From positions 19,902,788 through 19,966,787 of the forward strand of contig VZSR01003806.1 in assembly GCA_013398615.1 (NCBI GenBank): a DNA stretch of 64,000 nt. The letters run 5' to 3'. The stretch is from Brachypodius melanocephalos. Taxonomy: Eukaryota > Chordata > Aves > Passeriformes > Pycnonotidae. Each line of letters opens with the position of its first letter. The first letter of the stretch is position 1. The notes under the pieces are model-generated. The model was not told the origin of the DNA. It searched no databases and saw only the letters and a program-made list of their open reading frames with translations. The position numbers and the translations under genes were made by a program. This document shows, piece by piece, positions 1 through 8,910 of this stretch.

Positions 1-114
1 GTGGATGTGGCACTTGGGGGCATGGGGCAGTGGTGGCCTTGGCAGTGCTGAGGGAATGCTTGGACTCGATCTTAGAGGTCTTTTCCCACCTAAAGGATTC
101 TGTGATTCTGTGAT
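1..114 (+). mobile_element. CR1 LINE 3' end (left-truncated by window)
   Basis: The TTGGACTCGATCTTAGAGGT motif leads to a tail of two GATTCTGT units. This is the 'lower' CR1 type whose end reads TTTTCCAACCTAAATGATTC. Confidence 0.75.
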
Positions 115-1603
115 TAAGATGTGACCTGCCAGGAAAAAAAAAAAAATCAAGTGGAATGGTTATGATCAGGAAAGAGAAGACATGGAAAGCATGGCAGCCC
201 AGGAAAGGGGATCTATTCATGGCCAGGATGAGAAATGAGTGACATGAACTTTGGGAAATTCCCCAAGGAGATTTTGCACCTAATTTTTAATTTTGCATCT
301 GCTACATTAATTTATAAATGGCTTTTTTCAATTCATTTGTCCTTTCAGTGCATTTTAACTTCTTGCATTTCTTGTTCAAGTTCCAATTTTCAGCTATCCT
401 CAGTGTGAAAGAGGATTTGTTTTTTTTTACTGTTATGATAAGTACATGGTTTACCTTCACATCCCACCTATTTCTTTGGCTAGGAAAATTGCAGAACTGT
501 AGTTCTGTCCTGCTTAGGCCTCTAAAATGTTTGCAGCTTGTGATACACCTTCATGAAGTTTCTACCCTGAGCTGACAAGTCCCAGTATATTTAATTTTGC
601 AAAAAACAAGTCCCCAGCTCTGCCACCTTTCTTTAACCTCTTTTTTTCCATACCAAAGGCCGTCAGGGATGGGGAGATGAGCACTGCACATCCCACAGGG
701 TGATGCAGGACACCCAAACCTCCTTCCTGACTGACTTTAGGTAATTCAGACCCCCCGTTTGTACCGAGATTAGAGACTTTTCCAAATTCTCACTGATTCA
801 GCATTTGCCATTTTGTTGTAAGATTCGTCTGCTGCACTCTGAGGATTCAGGTTTGATGATGTTGAGTAATTCTGAAGCAGCCTCTTGTCCCTTCAGCCTC
901 TTTCTCTCCCTGGCTGTTTATCAAGCTATTAAACAGCCCAGTGAACTGGGGCTGGAAAAGTTCCCTCGCAGAGCTCTGCTCTTGTTTGAAATCCAGGACT
1001 GTCTGGAGGGCCTGTGGGGTTTGAGGTGATGATCAAAGTGTCTCCTCCAGGCTCCCTGGAGCTGCCAGCCCCAGAGCTCCCACCCATCCATCCATCAGAG
1101 GGGACAGCCAAAGGCACCTCCCTGAGCATTCGCCGAATTTACCGGGGAGATTGTGCAGACACGGTTCAGAGGTGGGAGCAGGGATCCTTTCCAGGCCATC
1201 AGTCCCACATGCTGATCAGCCTGGACAATGCAGGGAGAGTTATCAGTGCATCGTGGCCCTGTTGCATCCCTCTGCATCCCTGCCAGAGGTTGGGAAAGGC
1301 TTGGAATTCTGTGATACCGATCTTGTCCTCTCCTCCTGGCTGCACCCGCAGATCCCCATCAGGTCCCTCTGACCCACAGCCCCATCCTAAGGACCCAGAG
1401 AGTGACATCCCCTATTCCTTTGTGTTCCCATCAGTGCTGGGATCCTATCTGATGTTGGGCAACCACATCTGGGGCAGACAGGAGGTGCTTGCCAGCACAA
1501 TTGGGGAATTCTTGTGCCATCACTGCACGCCCAGCCCCAGACAGCACGACTTGGATGAATTCCCGTTTGTCCCCAGCATCCTCTGCTCCAAAGGGAAATT
1601 CTC
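115..1603. other. Upstream sequence of first ovodefensin, no gene seen
   Basis: Unique sequence, T-rich at 280-460 and GC-richer from 1000 onward. A 251-codon open frame across 1014-1769 runs into ovodefensin exon 1 in a different frame and has no recognisable domain. Any oviduct-specific control elements should lie in this stretch, but I could not identify one confidently. Confidence 0.5.
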
Positions 1604-1610
1604 TATAAAA
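1604..1610 (+). promoter_or_regulatory. TATA box of first ovodefensin gene
   Basis: TATAAAA lies 104 bp upstream of the ATG at 1708. Transcription would start near 1635, giving a 5' UTR of about 75 nt with no obvious need for a separate non-coding exon. A strong TATA box fits the inducible, tissue-restricted promoters of egg-white genes. The start site itself is inferred. Confidence 0.75.
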
Positions 1611-1707
1611 CCCAGCAGCTCCAGCCTGCCTGTACATCACCTCCTCCTTCTGAGGTCTCCAGCTCTCCTCTCTCCAGCCTCACTGAGATCCCAGCTCCAC
1701 TCCAGCC

Positions 1708-3204
1708 ATGAAGTTCCTCTACCTTGTCTTCGCTCTTTTCCTCCTCTTCTCCCTGGCCACTCCAGGTAAGATGGGAAATGGGGTGGGATGAGTTTTATAC
1801 CAGTTGGGATTGTTTTAAAATAACTTTAGCTCAGGTCCTACCCTCTGAGGTGGCTGCTATAACCTGGGCAGGCACTTCAATGACTTCTTTAAAGGGATAA
1901 TAAAATGAGAACTATCTCAGGGAGGTTTTTATAGGGATAATTGAGATTAAACCGTCAGTATCCAGTTTAGGAGTGAGCCCAGGATAGACAATTCCAAACA
2001 AGAGTCTGGATGTGGCTACTTCTCCCAAAGATTTGTAGAATTTCATAGTGCTGTGAGGGGCTTTTCAGGCAGCTCAGTCTCTCTGTCAAAACTCAGTCCT
2101 GCTTTTTGAACCCTCACTCCAGGGTGTGTTTAACAGCTTAAGCTGAAAAAGGGTAGATTTAGTTTGGATATGAGGAAGAAATTCTTCCCTGTGAGAGTGG
2201 TGAGATCCTGGCACAGGGTGCCCAGAGAAGCTGTGGCTGCCCCTGGATCCATGGAAGTGTCCAAGGCCAGGTTGGACAGGGCTTGGAGCACCCTGGGATA
2301 GTCAAAGGTGTCTCTGCCCGTGGCAGGGTTGGAACAAGGTGATCTTTAAGGTCTCTTCCAACCCAAACCATTCCATGATTCCATGATTCTGTGTTTGGTT
2401 TATTGATGTGACACAATTGTTGCTGCTATTCCCTGCTTCTCAGACTCCAAAGTTCTCTGGTCCCTCTCCAGGAATCAAGAGGGGATTTTGGGCTGAGATC
2501 TCACAAAGGGGTATTAGAAACCCCCCTCAGATATCAGTTCTCACCCACCTGGGGCAAGTCTTTCCCTTGGCCCACTTTTAACCTTTTAATGGTGAATATT
2601 TGGTGCCAGGCTGCTGTGGGACCAATTTTAAGACCTTTGCAGCATCCTTGGTGTGGTTTTTGCTGCTTTGCTCTGAGAACACTGATCCTTTCAGGAGAGG
2701 TACAAGGGAAGGAAACACCCATGGGCACAGGGGAACATCTTTAGGAACTTTGCTTTTGGGGCATCTCTCAGGAGGAAATGGATCTGCTTCCTTTGGGAGC
2801 ATTTTTTCCAAAGATGAGGGGAGGGAGGTGCACAAGGAGCTGTTCAGATTTGTGACCTTCCAGATCCCTTCCAGTTTTGAGGCTGGGCTCGGACAGGATT
2901 GTTGGATATGTGAGGGAATGGAGCAGCACATCCCTATGGACAGGGTCTGATCCTGCTGCCCACTGTGACTGGGAGGGGATGGGAGGGCATGGAAATGGGG
3001 AGCAGAGATGGGGGAAAGGGGAAATGGAGAACAGAAATGAGGAACAACCACTCTCCCTCCCTTCTTCCAGGCTATGGGAAATACAGGAAGACCTGTGCTC
3101 CTGCGGGGTACTGCTCCCCAAAGTGTCGTGTGATGGATATGAAATACACCTCTGGCGACTGCAAGTACACCTGCTGCATCCCAACCCCCTGGAAGGGGAA
3201 ATAG
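1708..3204 (+). CDS. OvoDA: Ovodefensin, gallin-type (two-exon gene)
   Basis: Secreted six-cysteine antimicrobial peptide of the ovodefensin family, which is known from bird and reptile oviduct and egg white. Exon 1 (1708-1765) encodes 19 residues plus one base: a signal peptide starting MKFLYLVF and ending SLATP. A GTAAG donor opens a 1,305-bp phase-1 intron, which ends in CTTCTTCCAG. Exon 2 (3071-3204) encodes the rest, for 63 residues in total. The six cysteines lie at about residues 28, 34, 38, 50, 54 and 55, spaced C-x5-C-x3-C-x11-C-x3-CC. This is the gallin pattern and unlike ordinary beta-defensins, whose last gap before CC is longer. Other gallin-like marks are GYC at the second cysteine and a basic C-terminus with one Trp (PWKGK). 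There is no pro-piece between signal and mature peptide. I count about 9 Lys/Arg against 2 Asp in the mature part. Membrane-active killing is known for the family and inferred here. The ATG follows a TATA box by 104 bp. The assignment to spacing group A is from memory. Confidence 0.9.
2155..2393 (+). mobile_element. CR1 LINE 3' fragment in ovodefensin 1 intron
   Basis: Starts at AGTTTGGATATGAGGAAG, runs through AGAAGCTGTGGCTGCCCC, and ends in three tail units (CATGATTC twice, then TGATTCTGTG). It lies in the same orientation as the gene. Confidence 0.9.
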
Positions 3205-3303
3205 GAGCTGAAAAGGGAGCACCTGAGGAAGAGGAGGAGCCACGGTGGCCTTGGGAGAGGATTCCCAGCTGTCTGACCCCATTGTCATCCCCTCCTCTGA
3301 AAA

Positions 3304-3309
3304 AATAAA
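3304..3309 (+). terminator. Poly(A) signal of first ovodefensin gene
   Basis: AATAAA sits 100 bp after the stop codon, and a second AATAAA-like run follows within 10 bp. This implies a 3' UTR of roughly 120 nt. Confidence 0.75.
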
Positions 3310-3984
3310 ACAAAATAAAAAAAAAAGGAGATGTAACTCCGGCATGTGTGGTGTGGTTACTGGTGTCCCCACGGTTCTTGCATTAAAACAGGTTCCCCAA
3401 GCCCACCCCAAAGGCTCAGCAGCACCAAAAAAAGCCTGAACATCCACTGACAATGAGCTGCAGGATGGCCAGTGGTCTGACAGCGTCAGGATTTGGGAAT
3501 AAGGTGCTATTTTTCCTCTTCTCCATGGCCTCTAACGCAACCCTCTGGAGGCAGGAGAGACTCTTTTAGCTCCTTGCTGCTTTTCAGGTCACAGGTTATC
3601 TGCAGATGTCTTTAAAAATGTCTGTGGCTCAGCAATGTCTCCTCTCAAGCATAAGACAGCCCATTTTCCAGGAAAATTTCAGCAAGAGGGAAACAGAGAA
3701 GCAACAATGCCCTCACAGATCCCATGGAATGGATTGGGCAGGGGGAGATCCCTCAGCAACTGCCAGCACAGGCAAAACAGACTCCACTTAGGAAAATGAA
3801 TATAATTTATTGAAAATCAGAGTCAGGGAGGGAAGAGAGGAAGGAAAATAAAATCTTAAAATTCTGCCCTCCCTGCCTGCTACTTCTTCCCATTCTGGGT
3901 GTCACTCCTGAATTCTCTACCTCTTCTCCTCAGCAGGGGAATGGGGGCTGTGGTCAGTTATCTCTGCTGCTCCTGAGGGTTTGG
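3310..3984. other. Spacer after first ovodefensin, no gene seen
   Basis: Unique sequence. A TTTATT at 3808-3813 reads as AATAAA on the - strand. A short - strand open frame (3917-4108) lies behind it, but that frame is made of the 45-bp repeat, so I do not call a gene. Confidence 0.5.
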
Positions 3985-4400
3985 ACTCCTTACACACTTC
4001 CCCTGCTCCAGTGTGGATCCTTTCCACGGTGTCAGTCCCCCAGGAATAAGCTGCTCCAGATGGGTCCCCCATGGACTCACAACTCCTGCCAGGACCTTTC
4101 TCCAGCATGGGTTTCCCACAGGTTCAGAGCCTCCTTCAGGCATCCTCCTGCCCCAGTGTGGGGTCTCCAGGGGTTACAGGTGGATTTCTGCACCCCCTTG
4201 GGCCCCCATGGGCTGCAGGGACACAGCTGCCTCTCCCTGGGCTGGGAATCTCAACTCTGGTGCCTGGAGCAGCTCCTGCTCCTCCTTCTGCACTGGCCTT
4301 GGAGCAGGGCTGTTTTCACATATCCTCACTCCTCTCTCCAGGTGCTGGTGTGCATTTCCCCCCCTCTTTTCTTGACTCTGTTATCCCAGAGGTATATGGC
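3985..4400. repeat. Degenerate 45-bp-period interspersed repeat between the ovodefensins
   Basis: Units of about 45 bp recur, each built on GCTCCAGTGTGG(A/G)TC, CCC(A/C)(T/C)GG and a TCACAG-like end. Starts fall near 4007, 4051, 4098 and 4146. After about 4260 the sequence becomes CTCCT-rich. It resembles a dispersed avian repeat I have seen before but cannot name with certainty. It lies between the two ovodefensin genes. Confidence 0.5.
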
Positions 4401-4894
4401 ACATCCATCCTGAAGAAAATTGGAATTTGTGGAGGAGTCAGGGACCAGAAATGCTATAGGGATTGAGGAATCATTTCCCATCTAGAGAAAGGACAGCTCA
4501 AGGGGTCTATTGGGAAAAATTGGGGCAGTTTAATCCTCTGTTTATCTTCTCTACTTCTCTCCTGCTTTTACCTTGCAATGGAATGGATGCATTCAGTGCA
4601 GAGAGAGAGAACAACAGCAAATCCACAGAGCTTGGGATCTGTTCAGCATCTTAGAGCTGTGGTATCCAGCTGGAGGTGGATGGGAACCTTTTGTTCCCAG
4701 TCCCTTCACGTGGACACACTTGGAGCAAGAGCTTTTCCAGTTTTTTCTCCCCAGGGCAGGCAGCCCCAGCCTGCTGTCAGGCCATTCCAGAGGGAACAGC
4801 ATCGTGCAGTGCCAACATTGTTCAGGCTCAAACATCCATTCTTTGCCAAGAACACAACCTGCAGTGTCTCTGCTTGGACTGGAGGTGCTGAAGG

Positions 4895-4924
4895 ATTTTT
4901 TTTTTGTTTTGTTTTGTTTTGTTT
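4895..4924. repeat. Oligo-T and TTTTG repeat
   Basis: A run of ten T is followed by tandem GTTTT units. On the - strand this reads as an A-rich tail, but I see no retroposed gene next to it. Confidence 0.7.
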
Positions 4925-5022
4925 CTCCACAAGAGAGAGGGAAATGTGGGAAGGAACACATCAATCACACTCTGATACAAATGTAAATGCCAGGACTTCT
5001 GTTTCTCCTGCCAGTAAACTCC

Positions 5023-5138
5023 TCTAGTGAAAAGTGTCCCTTCCCTGTCCTGTCCCTGTCCCTGCCCATGGCAGGGGCTTGGAAATAAATCAGTTTTAAG
5101 GCCCCTTCCAACCCAAACCATTCTGTGATTCCATGACT
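5023..5138 (+). mobile_element. CR1 LINE 3' terminus
   Basis: Only the last ~115 bp: CTAGTGAAAAGTGTCCC, CCATGGCAGGGG, CCAACCCAAACCATTC, then the tail. A short CCTGTCCCTGTCC expansion interrupts it. Confidence 0.85.
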
Positions 5139-5766
5139 CTTCCCAGTTTGTGGTGAAGGACATTTTGGGAGGGCAGTAGGTGCCTGAGCCACTCTGGCCA
5201 TCTCTGCCCTTGGCATTTTGCTGTGTTCTGTTAATTTATGTGTAAAATTTACCTTCAGGCAGCCAGAGGATTCTTTTGATAGGAAGGACATTTTAACTTG
5301 ATAACAACTTGCATGTCCATTGCCACAGACTCTGGTAGAGGGTCTGGATCTTGACAGGCAGCTGGGAACGCCCAGGGTGGGATTGGCCAGGGTAGTACCA
5401 GCCCTCTCAGGCCTCTGCTTTGGAAAGGGAGAAAAAAGGCTCTCAGACTCATTGCTTTAACGCTGATCACCCCAACCATTCTTACGAGCCAGCACCAAGT
5501 CCCCTGAACAGGAGGACAGTCACAATTGTCTGTGCTAAAAGATTTGGCAGGCAGACTGAGGGCAGCCCAGCTCTCATGGGAGGGACACCAGCACGGGGCA
5601 CATGAGAGCCCTTCAAAGAGCCAAATGGGCACAGAGTGGAGGTCTCATTGTCAGATGGCCACTGGGTTGGAGTGACATAAGGCCCCATTAAGCTGCAAAC
5701 AATGTGTCCTTGGACACCAGCAAAGTCACGCTCCTCTTAACGCTGTCCTCTCTGTCAGGAAATGTC
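5139..5766. other. Upstream sequence of second ovodefensin
   Basis: Unique sequence between a CR1 end and the TATA box at 5767. No reading frame here resembles a known protein. It should hold the proximal promoter. Confidence 0.5.
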
Positions 5767-5774
5767 TATAAATA
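5767..5774 (+). promoter_or_regulatory. TATA box of second ovodefensin gene
   Basis: TATAAATA lies 92 bp upstream of the ATG at 5859, nearly the same spacing as in the first gene (104 bp). Both genes thus appear to carry their own core promoter. Both 5' UTRs end in CCAGCCATG, a shared translation-start context. Confidence 0.75.
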
Positions 5775-5858
5775 TCAGGGTCTCCAGCCTTTTCCTCAGC
5801 AAGATCTCCCTGCAAGGCTGCATCCCAGAGCTGCCGTGATCGTGGTGGATATCCAGCC

Positions 5859-6488
5859 ATGAGGGTCATCTACGTTGTCTTTGCTGTTTTCCTAATGGCC
5901 TTGATGGCCACCCCAGGTAAGGTGGAAAATTGTGTGGGACTGAATGAGAGATAAGACTGAACCATAAAGGAATTAAGGTGAAAGTGTTCCAGGCAGTGTC
6001 CAGGGCCAGGCTGGACAGAGCTTGGAGCAACCTGGGATGTGGGAGGTGTTGGAGGTTGGAGCTGGATCAAGGTCCCTTCCAACCCAAACCACACTGGGAC
6101 TGTGTGAAAAAAAGTTTTCCAGGAAAGTGGGTGTGGGTGGGTCTTGCATGGAGAATTATGTTGAATTTGGGTCAAAAGACTTCTGGAGTAGAGTTCAGCT
6201 CCAAAATAACCCCATCCTAAATTTAGACAGCCAACATCTGTGTGTCTTCGTGGGAACTGGGTCCCATCATGGGAACTGGGTCCCATCATGGTCACTGGAC
6301 TGTGCTGGTGATCATGAGGAACTAGTCAATGTAAATGCAGATCTTTCCTTCTCTCCACAGCCAAGAGCCAGCCAAAAAGGAACTGCAGAGGTCATTGCTC
6401 CAGGACCTGTGGCAAAGGAGAGAGGGAGGAGCACACTGAGGACTGCGGGAGGATGCACTGCTGCCTCACACACAGGAAAAGGAAGTAG
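5859..6488 (+). CDS. OvoDB: Ovodefensin with C-x3-C-x3-C-x11-C-x4-CC spacing (two-exon gene)
   Basis: Second ovodefensin-like secreted peptide, 2.7 kb downstream of the first and on the same strand. Exon 1 (5859-5916) is again exactly 58 nt and encodes the signal peptide MRVIYVVF...MATP. A GTAAG donor and a CTCTCCACAG acceptor frame a 444-bp phase-1 intron. Exon 2 (6361-6488) completes a 61-residue precursor. Cysteines are spaced C-x3-C-x3-C-x11-C-x4-CC. Compared with the first gene, the first loop is two residues shorter and the loop before CC one residue longer. The Gly two residues before the second Cys (RGHC) is kept. The mature peptide is very polar, with about 12 Lys/Arg, 4 His and 5 acidic residues. 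The acidic residues all fall in the third loop (EREEHTED), and the tail is all basic (HRKRK). The identical exon plan and similar signal peptide make it a paralogue of the first gene. The 'B' label rests on my memory of the spacing-based nomenclature; an avian beta-defensin is less likely. Confidence 0.87.
5980..6106 (+). mobile_element. CR1 LINE 3' fragment in ovodefensin 2 intron
   Basis: Begins at GTGTTCCAGGCAGTGTCCAG (a small duplication relative to other copies) and ends CCAACCCAAACCACACTGGG. Diverged tail. Same orientation as the gene. Confidence 0.8.
6252..6289. repeat. 19-bp perfect tandem duplication in ovodefensin intron
   Basis: Two identical 19-bp copies starting GGGAACTGGG lie end to end, about 70 bp before the exon 2 acceptor of the second ovodefensin gene. 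Each copy contains the near-palindrome GGGAACTGGGTCCC. Confidence 0.85.
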
Positions 6489-6518
6489 AGAGGAGGACAG
6501 AAAGTGATGTTTGCAGCG

Positions 6519-6541
6519 GTTTCTTCTTGTTTGGAAGAAAC
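6519..6541 (+). repeat. Inverted repeat in 3' UTR of second ovodefensin
   Basis: GTTTCTTC and GAAGAAAC are perfect 8-nt complements separated by 7 nt, so the mRNA could form a small hairpin 31 nt after the stop. The surrounding UTR is mostly T and C, so chance formation is plausible. Confidence 0.4.
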
Positions 6542-6613
6542 TTTGTTTCTTCTTTGCTTCCTTCTTTCTTTGTTTATGTTTTTTCCTTGATGAAAATATA
6601 TTTTGCTCCTTTC

Positions 6614-6619
6614 AATAAA
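6614..6619 (+). terminator. Poly(A) signal of second ovodefensin gene
   Basis: AATAAA lies 126 bp after the stop. The 3' UTR before it is rich in T and C and contains a short perfect inverted repeat (6519-6541). Confidence 0.75.
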
Positions 6620-6749
6620 AAATTACTCTGAAATGTCCTGTGTGGTTCGTTGTGTTCTAAAAGGCTGGGTGTGGAGGACCAGGAAAAATCTGGTCAGTCT
6701 TGCCAGAGAGGTCCTTGTTCATGGAGATGATGTGGTCAAATGCAAATAC

Positions 6750-6919
6750 TGCCAGTTGAACCCATTCCCTCTTGTCCTGTCCCTGCATCCCTTGTCCCCA
6801 GTCCCTCTCCAGCTCTCCTGGAGCCCCTTTAGGCTCTGGAAGAGGCTCTGAGGTCTTCCTGGAGCCTTCTCTTCTCCAGGTGAGCACCCCCAGCTCTCCC
6901 AGCCTGGCTCCAGAGCACA
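6750..6919 (-). mobile_element. CR1 LINE internal piece
   Basis: Read on the - strand it gives CTCTGGAGCCAGGCTGGGAG, GGTGCTCACCTGGAGAAG and GGACAAGAGGGAATGGGTTC. The 3' end and tail are missing. Confidence 0.8.
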
Positions 6920-7394
6920 GGGGATCCAATCCTCACCCTCTGAACTGCCAATAATTTGGAAATCACCATGGCTGTGTGAGCAGCTCTGTGTGGTGGTGCA
7001 GGAGCCCCTGGAAGGCACAGGATCCTTGGGATTGAGCTGCTGCAGGGGGAAGCAGAAGGGGAGAGGCACAATCTCAGTTACAGATTGGATCCAGCCAGGG
7101 CTAGTGCAGCCTAAAAACTGTACCGTGGCTTCTGAATCTGAAAATTGCCACCAATAATTAAGTTTTGTCCCTTTATGTGTCATTGCACCCCGTTTTGGAG
7201 TTGGCCTGATGGGGTAAACAGCCCATGGCATTCCTGCTGGAGACTCTTCCCAAGGACACAGCATGGGGAATGTGCCCTCCAGCTGCTCCTTCTCAGCTGA
7301 GGCAGCAGCTCTGGGCATCACTGGGGACACGTGAAGGAGAAAACACTGATGAATGTGGAAGTGATCCCTGACCCACTGGTGGGAACAGAGCTGA

Positions 7395-7577
7395 AGCTGG
7401 CACAGGGTGCCCAGAGAAGCTGTGGCTGCCCCTGGATCCCTGGAAGTGTCCAAGGCCAGGCTGGATGGAGCTTAGAGCACTCTGAGATGGTGGAAGCTGT
7501 CCCTGTCCATGGCAGGGAATTAGAACCAGATGATCCTTAAGGTTCATTCCAACACAAAATTTCTGTGATTCCATGAT
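7395..7577 (+). mobile_element. CR1 LINE 3' fragment
   Basis: CTGGCACAGGGTGCCCAGAG through to TTTCTGTGATTCCATGAT. Diverged near the end (CCAACACAAAAT). Confidence 0.85.
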
Positions 7578-8699
7578 CCAGAGCTCTTCTTTGTTCACCA
7601 TTTCCTTGGAAAACAAAGCACAGAAAAACCCAAATCAGCTTCATGCCTTGCTGATCCCAGCTCCCATTTGTCACTGTGACTTTCCTGCTAATGCCTCCAG
7701 GAGGAGCAGTTGGAAGTCCCTGCTGCAGGGACTGTGCTGCCACTACACCTTGGTGCTGTGGGAGACTGGGTGGGTTTCCTGGAGGAGAGCTCACCATGGC
7801 TCAGGGAATTGTCTTCTGCAGATTATTAAAGCAATTTTTTCCTTCCATTCCCATCGATATCCTCAGCTGTGGACTCCAGTGTCACCCCCAATGGCACTTC
7901 CAAGTTATCCTAAGCCCAGAGGAAAGGGCCCCCCTGTCTCTCTTTGCAAGGAAGGAAATCATGCTTTGCTCAGTTTTACTGCACAGCAAAGGGAAAGGAT
8001 TTAAAAACTGAAATTAAAAAAAAAATGGATCACCACAGTTTTATCTGAGAAAAACAGAGAATAAACTGTGGATAGTGACAAGTTCATCCTTTTTTGGGAG
8101 GTTGGGATCAACAGGGATGAACAGAGCCTGTTGAAGATCTAACTTGGTGCAGGCGTCAGTCCAAGTGCCAGGTGGGGACAACAGCAAAGGTGTTCACCAG
8201 TAAGGAACAGGGACGGTGGAGGGATGGGGGTTCCTCACACACCAGTGATAGTCTGGACATGCCCAGGTAATGCCAGCTGGCCTCAGGCCCAGCAAACAGG
8301 CCCTGGCACTGTTTAATGGACTGGAATAGACACCTCCAGGGTGTCCAAGGCCACGGGAATAGAGCCAGGAATAAGCTGTGTGACTTCTTTCTCTAGGACT
8401 GGTGGGGTCAGGGAAACAGCGGTGGGGGAACAGAGCTGAGGGCGTTGGTTTGTATTTGTGGTTTGGTATCTGTAGTTTCCCACAGATACCATGTTTATAG
8501 TTTTGCAAATATAATGTGGAGAGAAGGGCAAATTGATAAAAGAGATGCTTGGAAAAGAATGGGGTTTATATTTGTGTTCCCATCTTCCACTTCCAAGGTT
8601 TGGAGAACAGAGATCCACAAGATGAATGCATAAAGGGGACAAAATTTCCAATCCCAACAAGCTCCTGCAATGAACACTGAGGCAGAGTAAAATCTCTGG
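7578..8699. other. Unique intergenic sequence
   Basis: Several open frames of 100-145 codons on both strands overlap one another and show no domain. I see no gene. Confidence 0.5.
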
Positions 8700-8910
8700 G
8701 GAGGAAAGTGGGAATCTTGTGAGGGTGGTGAGGCTCTGGCAGAGGTTTCCCAGAGAAGCTGTGGCTGCCCCTGGATCCCTGGAAGTGTCCAAGGCCAGGC
8801 TGGTTGGGGCTTGGAGCAACCTGGGATAGTGGAAGGTGTCCCTGTCCATGGCAGGGAGTGACTGAGAAGGTTTTAAAGGTCTTTTCCAACCCACTCTGTG
8901 ACTCTGTGAC
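8700..8910 (+). mobile_element. CR1 LINE 3' fragment
   Basis: GTGAGGGTGGTGAGGCTCTG to CCAACCCACTCTGTGACTCT. The 'AAACCATTC' part is deleted just before the tail. Confidence 0.85.

Noticed and set aside
554..580. ATGAAGTTTCTACCC resembling the start of the ovodefensin signal peptide
   Set aside because: A stop codon follows after five codons and no signal-like sequence or splice donor is present; a chance match.
1014..1769. 251-codon + frame overlapping the first ovodefensin promoter and exon 1
   Set aside because: It reads exon 1 in a different frame, crosses the TATA box and splice donor, and shows no domain.
2578..3453. 291-codon - strand frame across the first ovodefensin exon 2
   Set aside because: Shadow of the real exon on the other strand, with no recognisable motif. 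The + strand exon has a complete splice and cysteine signature.
3808..4143. Possible - strand gene ending at a reversed AATAAA near 3808
   Set aside because: The open frames behind it consist of the 45-bp repeat and have no start context or domain.
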